From contig NZ_CP053908.1 of NCBI RefSeq assembly GCF_013256625.1, positions 2,976,001 through 3,040,000 of the forward strand: 64,000 nt of DNA. The letters run 5' to 3'. This document shows, piece by piece, positions 17,914-28,011 of this stretch. The stretch comes from Hymenobacter sp. BRD128. Its GTDB lineage: Bacteria; Bacteroidota; Bacteroidia; Cytophagales; Hymenobacteraceae. The translations under genes and the position numbers were made by a program. Numbering within the stretch: the stretch's first letter is position 1; the number at the start of each line of letters is the position of its first letter. The notes under the pieces were generated by a model. The model did not search any database. It was given only the letters and a program-made list of their open reading frames with translations, and was not told where the DNA came from.

Positions 17914-20120
17914 ATGTTTCGGACAGAACTAACTATTGCGCCGCAGGAGCGGCAACTAGCCCGCACGGCGCGGGTGCTCACGGTAGGCTCGTGCTTTGCC
18001 GACAGCATCGGCACCCGGCTGCGGCTGAATAAAGTAAATGCGCTCGTCAATCCTTTCGGGACGGTGTTTCAACCGCTAGCCCTGGCGCAGCTTTTGCGCG
18101 CCGCCGCCGGTGAAGAACAGGACTGGCAGCAGCACCTGGTAGAAGCGCGCGGCCGCTGGCAGAGCTACGACTTTCACAGCACCGTGGGGGCCGAGTCGCC
18201 GGTCGAACTGTTGCAGCTAATTCAGGAAACCGTGCGCCGGGTGGGCGACTTCGTGCGCACCGCCGATGCGGTGGTGCTAACGCTGGGCACCGCCTGGGCC
18301 TACCGCCTGCGCGAAACCGGCGAGTTGGTGAGCAACCTGCACAAGCTGCCGGCCAGCCTCTTCGAAAAAGAGCTGCTGACGGCTGATGAGATGGTAAACG
18401 GGCTAGCCGAGGTCCACGCCTCGCTACGCCGGCTTAATCCTGACGTACGCATTGTGCTCACCGTGAGCCCAGTGCGTCATATTAAAGACACGCTATCGCT
18501 GAACGCGGTGAGTAAGTCGGTACTGCGCGTAGCTTGTCACTACCTGAGCGAATTGCTGCCCGGGGTGAGCTACTTCCCGGCCTACGAGCTGCTATTGGAT
18601 GAACTGCGCGACTACCGCTTCTATGCCAGCGATATGTTGCACCCGTCGGAAGTAGCGGAGGATTACATCTGGGACAAGTTTGCGCGGGCTTACTTCGACG
18701 CTGATTTTGGTCGCTTCCGCAAGGAGTGGGCCGCCGTGCGGCAGTCGCTGGGCCACCGGCCACTGCACCTGGGTGCGCCCGAGCACCGCACCTTCCTCGA
18801 CCAAACCGCCGAGCGCCTCGAGCGCATGAGCGGCCAGGGCGTAGATGTGCGCCAGGAGCTGCGCGACGTGCAGCGTCAGCTAGCCGCCCTGCCGCCGCCC
18901 AAGCCAGTACGCGTGCCTATTGCGGAACCCGATGACGACGAGGAGCGCATCGACATTGGCAGTGAGCAAGCTACTGCTGCGGAAACTCTCCCGCTGGCAG
19001 CAACTCAGCCGGAACGGCGCGATGATAATCGCCGCAGCGGCAGACGCAACGACCGTAACAATCGCCCCAACCGCGACCGCCGCGGTAGCCAGGAAAATAG
19101 TTCTGTTGTGCAGCCTGGGGCCGTTGAGCCAGCGGCTGAACTGGTTGATGATAGTTCGTTAATCGGCGACTTAACCGTTGCCGCCGATGCGGAAGCGTTG
19201 CTTACCAACGACGAGAATATCTTACTGCCGACTGAAGAAAGCTCCGCTTATCCCGCCAAGAAGAAAAAGCGCCGCTCGCGGGGCGGGGCCAAGCGCACGG
19301 CCCGCAAGCATGCCGCCCGCCTGGCTGCCGAGCAAACGGAAGATACTTCCGGCAAAAACCCGGATGCCTTAGCAGCAGAAGAACTGGCCCAGGAAGCCGC
19401 CCAGGAAATAGCCGGTGTATTGCCCAGTGAAATCCTGTTGGAAGCAGGTACTGCAAACGAGGCCCCGCTTATTTCACCGCCACTCACGGGCGCAACGCAT
19501 ACTGAACCAGTTGCGACCGCGCCCACCGAGCCGGCTACCGCCGTGCGCAAGCGCGGCACGGGGCCTACTCCCAAGAAATCGAAAGTCATTGCGAAGTCCG
19601 GGCTGGTGAAGCGCGGTGGGCGGCGCAATGAATTGTACCGCAACCCTACCCCGGCCGAAAAAGCAGCGGCCGAGGCGGCCACCGAAGCAAGCCCGGCGAT
19701 GGCCCCGATTATTTCGCCTCCCCTTATTCCGGTCGCCTTGCTAGAGCGCCCGGCCGTGCTGGATACGATGGTGGCTAGCCCCGCCGAAACAACTGCCGCA
19801 ACCACGCTATCCCCACAGGAAGCAGTCTCTGCCGTCGGCACAACCGCCACGGCTGCTGGCAAGCCCCGCCGCGGCCGCCCAAAGGCAGCAGGGGCTAGCC
19901 CTGCTGTTACTCCGGCAGCCAGTACTGAAGCAACGCCCGCTCCAGTTGAAGCCGCCGCTCCTGCCCCACCAGAAACGCCGGCGCAACGCCCGGCTAAAGC
20001 CCCCAAATCAGCCCCTAAAAAGCCAGCTGCCCGAAGAAAGCAGCGCCCAAAAAGCCTAGTGCGAAAAAGACTCCGGCTAAGCGCGCCGCGCCGCCAGCTA
20101 CCGACGCGCCAGCCGCTTAA
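17914..20120 (+). CDS. GSCFA-domain protein with long basic low-complexity tail (single-base frameshift near the end)
   Basis: Residues 1 to about 320 form a GSCFA domain, a SGNH-hydrolase-like fold common in Bacteroidota: GSCFADSIG at 25-33, an LTLGTAWAY block, an [11 protein letters not shown] block and DMLHPSEVA near the end. Its biochemical role is not established. The remaining roughly 400 residues are a tail rich in A, P, K, R, E and T with basic islands ([18 protein letters not shown]) and a doubled ISPPL motif. From 20032 the frame no longer fits: one C added to the CCC run at 20030-20032 restores a K/A/P-rich end that stops at TAA 20118, just before a terminator. Without it the frame runs into the next gene. 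ATG 17914 was chosen by the domain start. Confidence 0.85.
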
Positions 20121-20126
20121 TTTTTT

Positions 20127-20157
20127 AAAACCCAGCCCTGCCGGCTGGGTTTTATTT
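20127..20157 (+). terminator. terminator after the GSCFA gene
   Basis: A 9-bp stem (20129-20137 with 20143-20151) with a 5-base loop is followed by TTTATTTT. It lies inside the apparent fused reading frame and is strong evidence that the GSCFA gene ends before it. Confidence 0.88.
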
Positions 20158-20178
20158 TACCCCGCTACCCGCTGCCCT

Positions 20179-22230
20179 ATGTCTGCCTCCCCTACCCAGC
20201 CCGCCAACCGGCTAGCACACGAAACCAGCCCTTACCTGCTGCAACACGCGCACAACCCCGTGGACTGGTATCCGTGGGGCCCCGAAGCGCTGGCCAGGGC
20301 CCAGGCTGAGCAAAAACCCATCCTAGTCAGCATTGGCTACGCGGCCTGCCACTGGTGCCACGTGATGGAGCGCGAATCGTTTGAGAACGAGCAGGTGGCG
20401 CGGGTAATGAACGAGCATTTCGTTTGCATCAAGGTAGACCGCGAGGAGCGGCCCGACGTGGACCAGATTTACATGGACGCGGTGCAGGCAATGGGCATTC
20501 AGGGCGGCTGGCCACTCAACGTGCTGCTCACGCCCGCAGCCAAGCCATTTTATGGCGGCACGTACTTTCCGCACTCCAACTGGGTAAAGCTGCTCGAAAA
20601 CGTGGCCCAGGCCTACGCCGGCGAGCACCGCGCCGAGCTGGATGGGTCGGCCGAGCGCTTTGCCCAAGTGTTGCAGGCTAGCGAGCTGGAGAAATACGGG
20701 GCGGCCGGCGAGCTAGCCAGCACCGGCGTGACGGACGAGGAATTCAAGCTGCTGGTCTACAATCTGGCGCAGCGCTTCGACCGCGAGCGCGGCGGCACCA
20801 ACCGCGCGCCTAAGTTTCCGATGCCTAGCATCTGGCGTTTTTTGCTGCGCGCTCATCACATTTCGGGTAGCCAGCAGGTGCTTAGTCAAGTCAACCGCAC
20901 GCTGCGCGAAATGGCGTGGGGCGGCATCTACGACCAGGTGGGCGGCGGCTGGGCCCGCTACTCGGTCGATGCGGAGTGGCTGGTACCGCACTTCGAGAAA
21001 ATGCTCTACGATAACGGCCAGCTGCTCAGCCTTTACAGCGAGGCCTTCCAGGTGACGCAAGACCCACTCTACCGCGAAGTCGTGTTTCAAACCGCGAATT
21101 GGGTGCGGCGCGAATTGACCAACCCGGAAGGCGGCTTCTATTCGTCGCTCGACGCCGATAGCGAAGGCGAGGAAGGTAAATTCTACGTCTGGACCCGCGA
21201 AGAATTGCAAAGAATATTGGGTGACGAGGAGCCGCTAGCCTCGGCTTACTACCAGTGCACCGGCGTGGGCAACTGGGAGCACGGCCGCAACATTCTGCAC
21301 AGGCGGCAGCCCGACGAGGACTTTGCACAAGAGCATAATCTGGAGCCTCACGTGCTGGCCAAGCTCATCCACGGCTGGCAAAAAGCGCTGCTAGCCGCGC
21401 GCGCCAAGCGCGTGCGGCCGGGCCTCGACGACAAAGTGCTGACCGGCTGGAATGCCCTCATGCTCAGCGGCCTGCTCGCAGCGTACCGTGCTTTTGGCGA
21501 GCAAGAATTCTTGGACCTTGCCCTGCGCAATGCCGAATTTCTGCAAGCCAACCTGCGCCAGGGGCCGCGCCTCTACCGCACCTGGAAAAACGGCCGCGCC
21601 ACCATCAACGGCTTTCTGGAAGACTACGCGCTGGTAATTGAAGCCTATGTGAGCCTCTACGAAGCCACCTTCACCGAAAGCTGGCTGCACGAGGCTAAAA
21701 CGCTGGCTAGCTACGTGCTCGATAATTTCTTTGACCCTGCCGAGCAGCAGTTCTTTTATACCGACGCCAGCGCCGAGCCGCTCATTGCCCGCAAAAAGGA
21801 GTTGTTCGACAATGTCATCCCCGGCTCCAACTCGGTGATGGCGCACAACCTGTTGCGCCTGGGCCGGCACCTGGAAAATACTGACTATCAAAGCCTGGCC
21901 GCCGCTATGCTAGCCCAGGCGCAGGCGCTAGTAGTGAGGGAGCCGCAGCACCTCACCAACTGGGCCAGCCTCTACGTGGCACTGCTGCGGCCCGGTGCCG
22001 AAGTAGCCATCGCGGGGCCACAAGCCGAGAAGTTTCGCCAGCAGCTAGGACGGCATTTTCTACCCAACGAGGTGCTGGCCGGCACCTTGACTACCAGTAA
22101 TTTGCCCCTGCTGGAGGGACGCAGCGGCACCGACCGCACCACTATTTACGTGTGCCGCCACCGCGCCTGCCAGCTGCCAGTGCACACCGTAGCCGAGGCG
22201 CTGGCGCAGCTAACCCTGCCCGAGCAATAA
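20179..22230 (+). CDS. thioredoxin-domain protein, YyaL/SSP411 family
   Basis: This 683-residue protein has an N-terminal thioredoxin-like domain (DUF255) with the motif [12 protein letters not shown] starting at Cys57, followed by an alpha/alpha-barrel region of the cellobiose/mannose epimerase type. Characteristic blocks are [23 protein letters not shown] and [13 protein letters not shown]. The family is widespread and its substrate is not known. ATG at 20179 gives the usual N-terminus ([19 protein letters not shown]). The continuous frame from 17914 is an artefact of an upstream lost base, so this is a separate gene 22 bases after a terminator. Confidence 0.93.
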   Translation: MSASPTQPANRLAHETSPYLLQHAHNPVDWYPWGPEALARAQAEQKPILVSIGYAACHWCHVMERESFENEQVARVMNEHFVCIKVDREERPDVDQIYMDAVQAMGIQGGWPLNVLLTPAAKPFYGGTYFPHSNWVKLLENVAQAYAGEHRAELDGSAERFAQVLQASELEKYGAAGELASTGVTDEEFKLLVYNLAQRFDRERGGTNRAPKFPMPSIWRFLLRAHHISGSQQVLSQVNRTLREMAWGGIYDQVGGGWARYSVDAEWLVPHFEKMLYDNGQLLSLYSEAFQVTQDPLYREVVFQTANWVRRELTNPEGGFYSSLDADSEGEEGKFYVWTREELQRILGDEEPLASAYYQCTGVGNWEHGRNILHRRQPDEDFAQEHNLEPHVLAKLIHGWQKALLAARAKRVRPGLDDKVLTGWNALMLSGLLAAYRAFGEQEFLDLALRNAEFLQANLRQGPRLYRTWKNGRATINGFLEDYALVIEAYVSLYEATFTESWLHEAKTLASYVLDNFFDPAEQQFFYTDASAEPLIARKKELFDNVIPGSNSVMAHNLLRLGRHLENTDYQSLAAAMLAQAQALVVREPQHLTNWASLYVALLRPGAEVAIAGPQAEKFRQQLGRHFLPNEVLAGTLTTSNLPLLEGRSGTDRTTIYVCRHRACQLPVHTVAEALAQLTLPEQ

Positions 22231-22301
22231 GCCGCTTTGCCACGACCCATCTCCAGGCGGTTGGGGTTATCTTTACTATTCGCCTGCCCTAGCCGTTTCC
22301 C

Positions 22302-24848
22302 GTGTCGCTTACGTTTGAATTTGCCTCTCCCACGCCCGCCCCGGCGGCGATGCCCGACCGGGTAACGCTGTTTGTGGACGTGATTTTGCCGCTGCCGCTG
22401 CCTAAGCTCTATACCTACCGGGTGCCTTTCGAGCTGAACGACAACGTGGTAATTGGCGGCCGGGTCATTGTGCAGTTTGGGGCCAAGCGCACGCTCAGCT
22501 GCATCGTGGCCGCCGTGCACGAAACGCCGCCCAAGGACTACCAGGCCAAATACATTCTGGAGTTTATTGACGACGCGCCCGTCGTGACCCAGCCACAGCT
22601 CAAGCTATTTCGCTGGATAAGTGAGTATTACCTCTGCACCCTGGGCGAGGTGATAAATGCCGCCCTGCCGGCCGCGCTCAAGCTCAGCTCGGAGTCGCGC
22701 ATTCAGCTACATCCTGCTTACCTCACTGAGGGCAGCCCCTACCCGCTCGACGAAAAGGAGCAGCGCATCGTCGACAACCTGCGCACGGAGGATGGCAAGG
22801 CCCTGACCTTTACTGAAGTGGGCGACCTGCTAGGTATCGCTTCCTTTCACAAGGTTATTAAGTCGCTGATGCAAAAAGACATCATCTTTCTGTTTGAGCA
22901 GCTTTCCGATAAGTACACGCCCAAGGTGCTGAAGAAGGTGCGGCTAGCCCACCACTACGTGAGCACCGCCGCCGTGGAGCGGCTATTTGAGGACCTGGCT
23001 GCCAAGCCCAAGCAGGTCGATGTGCTACTCAAATACTTGCAGCGCGTACCGGTGCACCACAACGAGCACCTCAACCACCAAGGCATCGAAAAGGCTTACC
23101 TCACCAGCTCGCCGCACTTGTCGGCCTCGGCCGTGAACACGCTGATTAAGAACGGCGTGCTGGAGCAGTTCGACCAGATTGTGTCGCGCTTTCCGCTGGA
23201 GGAAAACCCGCTGGCGCAGATGCCTTATCAGCTCAGTGAGGCTCAAACAACGGCCCGCGACGAGGTAATGACGCTTTTTGACCAGAAAAACATTGTGCTG
23301 CTGCACGGCGTCACGGGTTCAGGCAAGACGGAGATTTACATTGACCTCATCCGGCAGGCGCTGGATGGTGGTGGGCAAGTACTCTACTTACTGCCCGAAA
23401 TCGCGCTCACGGCTCAGATTGTGACCCGCCTCATGCGCGTCTTTGGCTCGCGGCTAGGGGTGTACCACTCTAAATTCTCGGACAACGAGCGCGTGGAAGT
23501 CTGGAATGGTGTGCTCTCGGGGCGCTTCCAGGTGGTAGTGGGCGTGCGCTCGGCGGTGTTCCTGCCGTTTGATAATCTGAGCCTGATTATCGTGGACGAG
23601 GAGCACGAAAGCTCGTACAAGCAGTATGACCCCGCCCCGCGCTACAACGCCCGCGAGGTGGCTCTGATGATGGGCAACTTTCAGGGTGCCAAGGTGCTAC
23701 TAGGCTCGGCCACGCCGGCCGTCGAAACTTATTACCAGGCGCGGCTAGGCCGCTACGGCCTCGTCACGCTGAGCAAGCGCTTTGGCGAGGCTGGCATGCC
23801 CGAGATTGAGTTGATTGACACCCGCAAGCTGCGCGCCGAGAAGAAGATGCACAACCACTTCTCGGCTGACTTGCTGAACGCGATGGAAAGCAAAATCGCG
23901 CAGCAGGAGCAGGTTATCCTGTTCCAGAACCGACGCGGCTATGCCCCGGTCACGGAGTGCAACGACTGCGGCTACATCCCTAAGTGCCAGAGCTGCGCCG
24001 TGAGCTTGAGCTACCACAAGCACGCCCACGAGCTGCGCTGCCACTACTGCGGCTACCACGAAGGCATGCCCACGCAGTGCCCGGCCTGCGGCTCGCGCGC
24101 GCTGCGCACCCAAGGCTTTGGCACCGAGAAGCTGGAAGACGACCTCAAAATCATGCTGCCCCAGGCCAACGTGCAGCGCATGGACTTGGACACGACGCGC
24201 GCCAAAAACGCCTACCAGCAGATTATCGGCGACTTTGAGCAGCAAAAAACCAACGTACTCGTGGGCACCCAGATGGTAACCAAGGGCCTCGATTTTGAAA
24301 ACGTGAGCCTGGTGGGCATCGTCAATGCCGACGCCATCATTCACTACCCCGACTACCGGGCCCACGAGCGCGCCTACCAGATGTTTGTGCAGGTGAGCGG
24401 CCGGGCCGGGCGCAAGGGTAAGAAAGGCAAAGTGCTCATTCAAACCGGCGACCCAACGCAGGTAATCTTCGACAAGGTTATCCGCAACGACTACCTGGAG
24501 TTTTACGAGTACGAGATAACCCAGCGCCGCGAGCACGAGTACCCGCCCTTTGCCCGCATGATACGCCTGACGGTGAAGCACATGGACCAGGAGCTGGCGC
24601 AGCAAGCCGCCATATTGCTCACGCAGGAGCTGGCCGACCGCCTGGGGCGCGGGCCGGTGCTCGGGCCCGAGGCACCTTATATTTTCCGTATTCGCAATTT
24701 CTTTTTGCAGGAAATAGTCATCAAGCTCAGCCGCGAACACACCGTGCTGAAAGCTGCCAAGCTAGCCATTTGCGCCGCGCTGGAGGTAGTGCGCGACCAA
24801 AAAGAATATCGCCAGGCCCGGCTGATAGTGGATGTTGACCCGATGTAG
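22302..24848 (+). CDS. priA: primosomal protein N' (replication restart helicase PriA)
   Basis: PriA is the superfamily 2 DNA helicase that reloads the replisome at stalled forks. The product is 848 residues from a GTG at 22302; an ATG at 22350 would give a 16-residue shorter protein and is also possible. Visible marks: N-terminal 3'-binding domain (VDVILPLPLPKLYTYRVP), Walker A GVTGSGKTEIY near residue 336, DEEH box near 430, helicase motif VGTQMVTKGLDFENVSLVG, and a zinc-binding region around residues 550-600 with eight cysteines in pairs (CNDCGY, CQSC, CHYCGY, CPACGS). Length is normal for Bacteroidota. A strong bidirectional terminator follows. Confidence 0.96.
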   Translation: MSLTFEFASPTPAPAAMPDRVTLFVDVILPLPLPKLYTYRVPFELNDNVVIGGRVIVQFGAKRTLSCIVAAVHETPPKDYQAKYILEFIDDAPVVTQPQLKLFRWISEYYLCTLGEVINAALPAALKLSSESRIQLHPAYLTEGSPYPLDEKEQRIVDNLRTEDGKALTFTEVGDLLGIASFHKVIKSLMQKDIIFLFEQLSDKYTPKVLKKVRLAHHYVSTAAVERLFEDLAAKPKQVDVLLKYLQRVPVHHNEHLNHQGIEKAYLTSSPHLSASAVNTLIKNGVLEQFDQIVSRFPLEENPLAQMPYQLSEAQTTARDEVMTLFDQKNIVLLHGVTGSGKTEIYIDLIRQALDGGGQVLYLLPEIALTAQIVTRLMRVFGSRLGVYHSKFSDNERVEVWNGVLSGRFQVVVGVRSAVFLPFDNLSLIIVDEEHESSYKQYDPAPRYNAREVALMMGNFQGAKVLLGSATPAVETYYQARLGRYGLVTLSKRFGEAGMPEIELIDTRKLRAEKKMHNHFSADLLNAMESKIAQQEQVILFQNRRGYAPVTECNDCGYIPKCQSCAVSLSYHKHAHELRCHYCGYHEGMPTQCPACGSRALRTQGFGTEKLEDDLKIMLPQANVQRMDLDTTRAKNAYQQIIGDFEQQKTNVLVGTQMVTKGLDFENVSLVGIVNADAIIHYPDYRAHERAYQMFVQVSGRAGRKGKKGKVLIQTGDPTQVIFDKVIRNDYLEFYEYEITQRREHEYPPFARMIRLTVKHMDQELAQQAAILLTQELADRLGRGPVLGPEAPYIFRIRNFFLQEIVIKLSREHTVLKAAKLAICAALEVVRDQKEYRQARLIVDVDPM

Positions 24849-24874
24849 TGCGCAGACATTAATTACCGCTTCTT

Positions 24875-24911
24875 AAAAAGCCCCGGCTGCAAGACGCAGC
24901 CGGGGCTTTTT
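24875..24911. terminator. bidirectional terminator between priA and a lipoprotein gene
   Basis: A perfect 16-bp stem (24875-24890 with 24896-24911) with a 5-base loop has T on one side and A on the other, so it can end transcription from both converging genes. Confidence 0.93.
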
Positions 24912-24932
24912 GGTGAAACTTCACGATGCAGC

Positions 24933-25550
24933 TTAAATCTGGTCGAGCAACCAGAGCACAATGAAAATCAGGCCGATGACGGCAATGATGGCCCCGATAA
25001 AGCCATTGAGCAAGCCTACGAGCAAGCCAATCAGCAGCAGCACAATACCAATTTTCAGGTTGCCGCTAACCGCGCCGCGGGCTGTCGAGGCTGTGTTATC
25101 ACCTTGGCGGGCGCTTATTTTCTGCGTTTGCTTATTCAGCTTACGCATCACTTTGTTCAGTGCCAGGCGCTGCACCACGTTGAGCTTGGGAGCGGCGACC
25201 GGGGTAGTAGCCATGGTAGTTGGAGCAGCAGCAACAACTGCCTCTGTCTCTGCACTCGCAGCCGTTTTGGGCGTAGCGGCTGCACTGGGCGCGGTAGCTA
25301 CCGTGACCTCGGGTGCAATGGCAGGCGCTTCAGGCGTTGCAACCTGGCTGGCCTCTGCTGCCTGCGCGGGCGTAGCCGTGGAGGTGGCTACCGGGGCCGC
25401 ATAGTGCGCTTTGGGCGCGGCGGCAGTAGTGCCGAGGTAGGAGTCGGCTTTGGGCAGGAAGGCATAGTTGGCGCGGCTGCACGAGCCCAGCGCCAGTGCG
25501 CCGGTGAGGACCACTGCGAGGCGGCCCAGGGTAGAAGTGAGGTTCTGCAT
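24933..25550 (-). CDS. lipoprotein with CSRxNYAF N-terminus and C-terminal double membrane segment
   Basis: This 205-residue protein is not assigned to a characterised family. It has a signal peptide ending in a lipobox (ALGSCSRANYAF, Cys24), a long region rich in A, T, P and V (about 30-140), a short basic helix (VMRKLNKQTQKIS), and a C-terminal hydrophobic part of about 50 residues with two predicted helices (LLLIGLLVGLLNG, AIIAVIGLIFIVLWLL). The N-terminal motif is shared with the TM2 lipoproteins at 40035 and 41082, so the three form a paralogous set with different C-terminal domains. ATG at 25550. No function is proposed beyond the envelope. Confidence 0.8.
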   Translation of the reverse strand: MQNLTSTLGRLAVVLTGALALGSCSRANYAFLPKADSYLGTTAAAPKAHYAAPVATSTATPAQAAEASQVATPEAPAIAPEVTVATAPSAAATPKTAASAETEAVVAAAPTTMATTPVAAPKLNVVQRLALNKVMRKLNKQTQKISARQGDNTASTARGAVSGNLKIGIVLLLIGLLVGLLNGFIGAIIAVIGLIFIVLWLLDQI

Positions 25551-25749
25551 AAGGTGAAAAGCAAAAAGGTTAGTGAAAGAATTGTGCCCGCATTACGTTA
25601 GTAAAATGGTTTTGGCTGAGTCTGGCGCATTTTTTTTATTCACGCAAGCGGCGGGGCTCACGTAGCTTCGCCATCCAGGGCTGAACGCTAGGCCTCCCGC
25701 CGTTGTTGTGCGGCTGGCAAAAGCCGGTTTTGGACTGACGTTATTACTT

Positions 25750-26534
25750 ATGAGATATGCCGTAGTGCTTTGGGCTGGCCTGGCAACCGTAGCAGGAATT
25801 ACCGCCTGCACCCAGCTCCCGATGGAGTCGAACGTGGTGAATGCGGCTAGCCTGCGGGCCACTACTATCACGGCGCGCCCGCCCGATTCGGCGGGCTACG
25901 TGAGCCGCCCCCCCGCGACCCCAACGGCATTGGCCGCTACTACCAAGGCCGGCAAATTGCCCACGTAATGGGCCACGAGGGCGCCGATTGGCTGGAGCGC
26001 GCCGACCGCCCTCAGGAAGAAGGCACTAATGCGCTTATTAAGGAGCTGCACCTCAAGCCCACCGATGTGGTGGCCGATATCGGGGCGGGCACGGGTTTTT
26101 TTTCGTTTCGGCTAGCCCCGCTCGTGCCGCGCGGCCGCGTGCTGGCCGTGGATATTCAGCCCGAAATGGTGGCTGAGCTAAGGCAGCGCCAAACCAGAAA
26201 TGGCCTGCGCAACGTGGAGCCCGTGCTCGGCACCACCACCGACCCGCACCTGCCCGCCAGCGCCGTCGATGTAGTGCTCATCGTGGATGCCTACCACGAG
26301 TTTGACCACCCGCGCGAGATGGGCCAAGCCATTCGGCAGGCCCTGCGGCCCGGCACCGGCCGGCTAGCCCTGGTCGAGTACCGGGCTGAAGACCCGAATG
26401 TGCCCATCAAGGCCATTCACAAAATGACTGTGGAACAGGCCCGCAAGGAGATGGCCGCCATCGGCCTGGAGTTTGTGGAAGTGCGCGAAACGCTGCCGCA
26501 ACAGCATTTGCTGCTGTTCCGACGGCCCCAATAA
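25750..26534 (+). CDS. class I SAM-dependent methyltransferase, predicted lipoprotein (frameshifted in a C run)
   Basis: The N-terminal part (MRYAVVLWAGLATVAGITAC) is a lipoprotein signal with Cys20. The frame fails at a run of seven C (25908-25914). With an eighth C it continues PRDPNGIGRYYQGRQIAHV and joins the methyltransferase frame, giving one protein of 261 residues that ends at 26534. The methyltransferase part has motif I VADIGAGTGFFSF, motif II around LAVDIQPEMV and a DAYHEFDHP block. Such exported methyltransferases with a GRYYxGRxIAxVMGHxGAxWLER stretch are common in Bacteroidota; the substrate is unknown. The methyltransferase part alone could be read from ATG 25968, but the joined form fits the family better. 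Confidence 0.8.
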
Positions 26535-26543
26535 TTTTCAACG

Positions 26544-26586
26544 AAACAGCGCGTCATGCTTCTTCCATCAGCACGACGCGCTGTTT
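26544..26586. terminator. bidirectional terminator between methyltransferase and pepP
   Basis: A 12-bp stem (26544-26555 with 26575-26586) encloses a 19-base loop that can pair further. It has short A and T runs on its flanks and lies between two converging genes. Confidence 0.8.
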
Positions 26587-26597
26587 GAGCAGGATGC

Positions 26598-27887
26598 CTA
26601 GCGCTTCATAAGGCGCTCAATGTCGGCTAGCTCCAACGGGATGTCGGCCATCAGGTCCTCGTTGCCATTAGGCGTAATGAGAAAGTCGTTTTCGAGACGA
26701 ATGCCTAGCTTCTCTTCGCGGATATAAATGCCCGGCTCGATGGTGTACACCATGCCCGCCTCAAACTTGCGATATTTATAGCCGACATCGTGGACGTCGA
26801 GGCCCAGGTAGTGGCTGGTGCCGTGCGGGAAATACTTCTTGTAGAGTGGCGCGTCGGGGTCCTGGTTCTTCACGTCGCTGGCATTCAGCAGGTCCAGCCC
26901 AATGAGTTCCCGCTCCATCGCCTGGCCCACGGCTTTGTGATAGGCTTCGATTTCATTGCCTGCTACGAGCTGGGTTTTGGCGAATTTAAATACCCGTAGC
27001 ACGGCCTCATACACCTGGCGCTGGCGCGGCGTGTAGGTGCCACTGACCGGGATGCTGCGCGTGAGGTCGGCGGCGTAGTTGGCGTATTCGGCGCCGAAGT
27101 CGAGCAGCAGCACGTCGCCGTCCTGGCACTGCCGGTCGTTGGAGATGTAGTGCAGAATGGTCGCACTTTCGCCGCTGCCGATAATGCTGGTATAGGCCGG
27201 CCCGCGCGAGCCGCTCCTGATGAATTCGTGCATTATCTCAGCTTCCACCTCATACTCCCACACGCCCGGCTTCACAAAGCCCAGTAGGCGCCGGAATGCA
27301 TTGCCGGTGATTTCGCAGGCGCGGCGCATAAGCCGGATTTCCTCGGAGCTTTTGATGGCCCGCAGCTGGTGCGTGAGCTTGGCAGCGCGGCGGTACTGGT
27401 GCAGGGGGTAGCGGCGCTGCAGGCTCTTGATGAGGCGGGCGTCGCGGGTTTCAACTTCTACCACGGCCCGGATGTGCTCGTTTGAATTGAGGTACACGTA
27501 CTCGGCCTCGTTCATGAGGGCCGGCAGCACGGTTTCGAACTGGTCGACCCACATAATGGTGGGGATGCCCGACACCTGGCGTGCTTCTTCCTTGGTCAAC
27601 TTATAGCCTTCCCACACCAGAATCAGCTCCGAGGTTTCGCGCACAAACAGGATTTCGCGGTGCTTTTCGAGCGCCGCGTCGGGGCAAATGACGAGGATGG
27701 TTTCCTCCTGGTCGACGCCCGAGAGGTAAAACAAATCGGTGTTTTGCTTGAGCGCCAGCGTACCGTCGGCATTGGTGGGCAGAATGTCGTTGGCGTTAAA
27801 AATAGCCAGCGACTGCGGCGGCAGCAACTCGCGAAAGCGGCGGCGATTTTCAACAAACAGCTCGGGGGCAATGGGACCGTAGCGCAT
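26598..27887 (-). CDS. pepP: Xaa-Pro aminopeptidase (aminopeptidase P family, M24B)
   Basis: A 429-residue cytoplasmic metallopeptidase that removes N-terminal residues before proline. The N-terminal creatinase-like domain (about 1-170) is followed by the pita-bread catalytic domain. The five metal ligands are visible: Asp in LLDFGAEYANY, Asp in AADLTRSIP, His in PHGTSHYLGLDVHD, Glu in YTIEPGIYI and Glu in IRLENDFLI. ATG at 27887 and normal family length. It stands alone between a terminator and the divergent PAP2 gene. Confidence 0.95.
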   Translation of the reverse strand: MRYGPIAPELFVENRRRFRELLPPQSLAIFNANDILPTNADGTLALKQNTDLFYLSGVDQEETILVICPDAALEKHREILFVRETSELILVWEGYKLTKEEARQVSGIPTIMWVDQFETVLPALMNEAEYVYLNSNEHIRAVVEVETRDARLIKSLQRRYPLHQYRRAAKLTHQLRAIKSSEEIRLMRRACEITGNAFRRLLGFVKPGVWEYEVEAEIMHEFIRSGSRGPAYTSIIGSGESATILHYISNDRQCQDGDVLLLDFGAEYANYAADLTRSIPVSGTYTPRQRQVYEAVLRVFKFAKTQLVAGNEIEAYHKAVGQAMERELIGLDLLNASDVKNQDPDAPLYKKYFPHGTSHYLGLDVHDVGYKYRKFEAGMVYTIEPGIYIREEKLGIRLENDFLITPNGNEDLMADIPLELADIERLMKR

Positions 27888-28011
27888 ACTGAAGCGGGAA
27901 AAAACGGGTTAGGAAGCGCAAGTTACGGCTGGCCCCAACCCGCGCCCGGCTGGCCGGCGGTAATTTTGCCCGGTCCCTACCCCCCTCCGGCGCGGCAAGT
28001 CCACTTTCCCT

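Noticed and set aside
19248..20006. A 252-codon minus-strand frame inside the GSCFA tail region
   Set aside because: Low-complexity A/G/V sequence mirrored from the A/P-rich tail; no independent signs of coding.
17878..22230. GSCFA-thioredoxin fusion protein of 1450 residues
   Set aside because: A terminator, a natural stop one frame away and the typical start of the second protein show that it is caused by one missing base.
23745..24740. A 331-codon open frame on the minus strand inside priA
   Set aside because: It is the complement of conserved helicase and zinc regions of PriA and shows no domain or signal.
25908..25914. Phase-variable poly-C switch of the methyltransferase gene
   Set aside because: A seven/eight-C run could in principle switch a gene on and off, but the same type of loss in rpsF and two other genes with much shorter C runs makes sequencing error the simpler explanation.
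25968..26534. Methyltransferase as a separate 188-residue gene after a small lipoprotein gene
   Set aside because: Adding one C to the seven-C run joins both into a family-typical exported methyltransferase, with the linking residues RDPNGIGRYYQGRQIAHV recovered.
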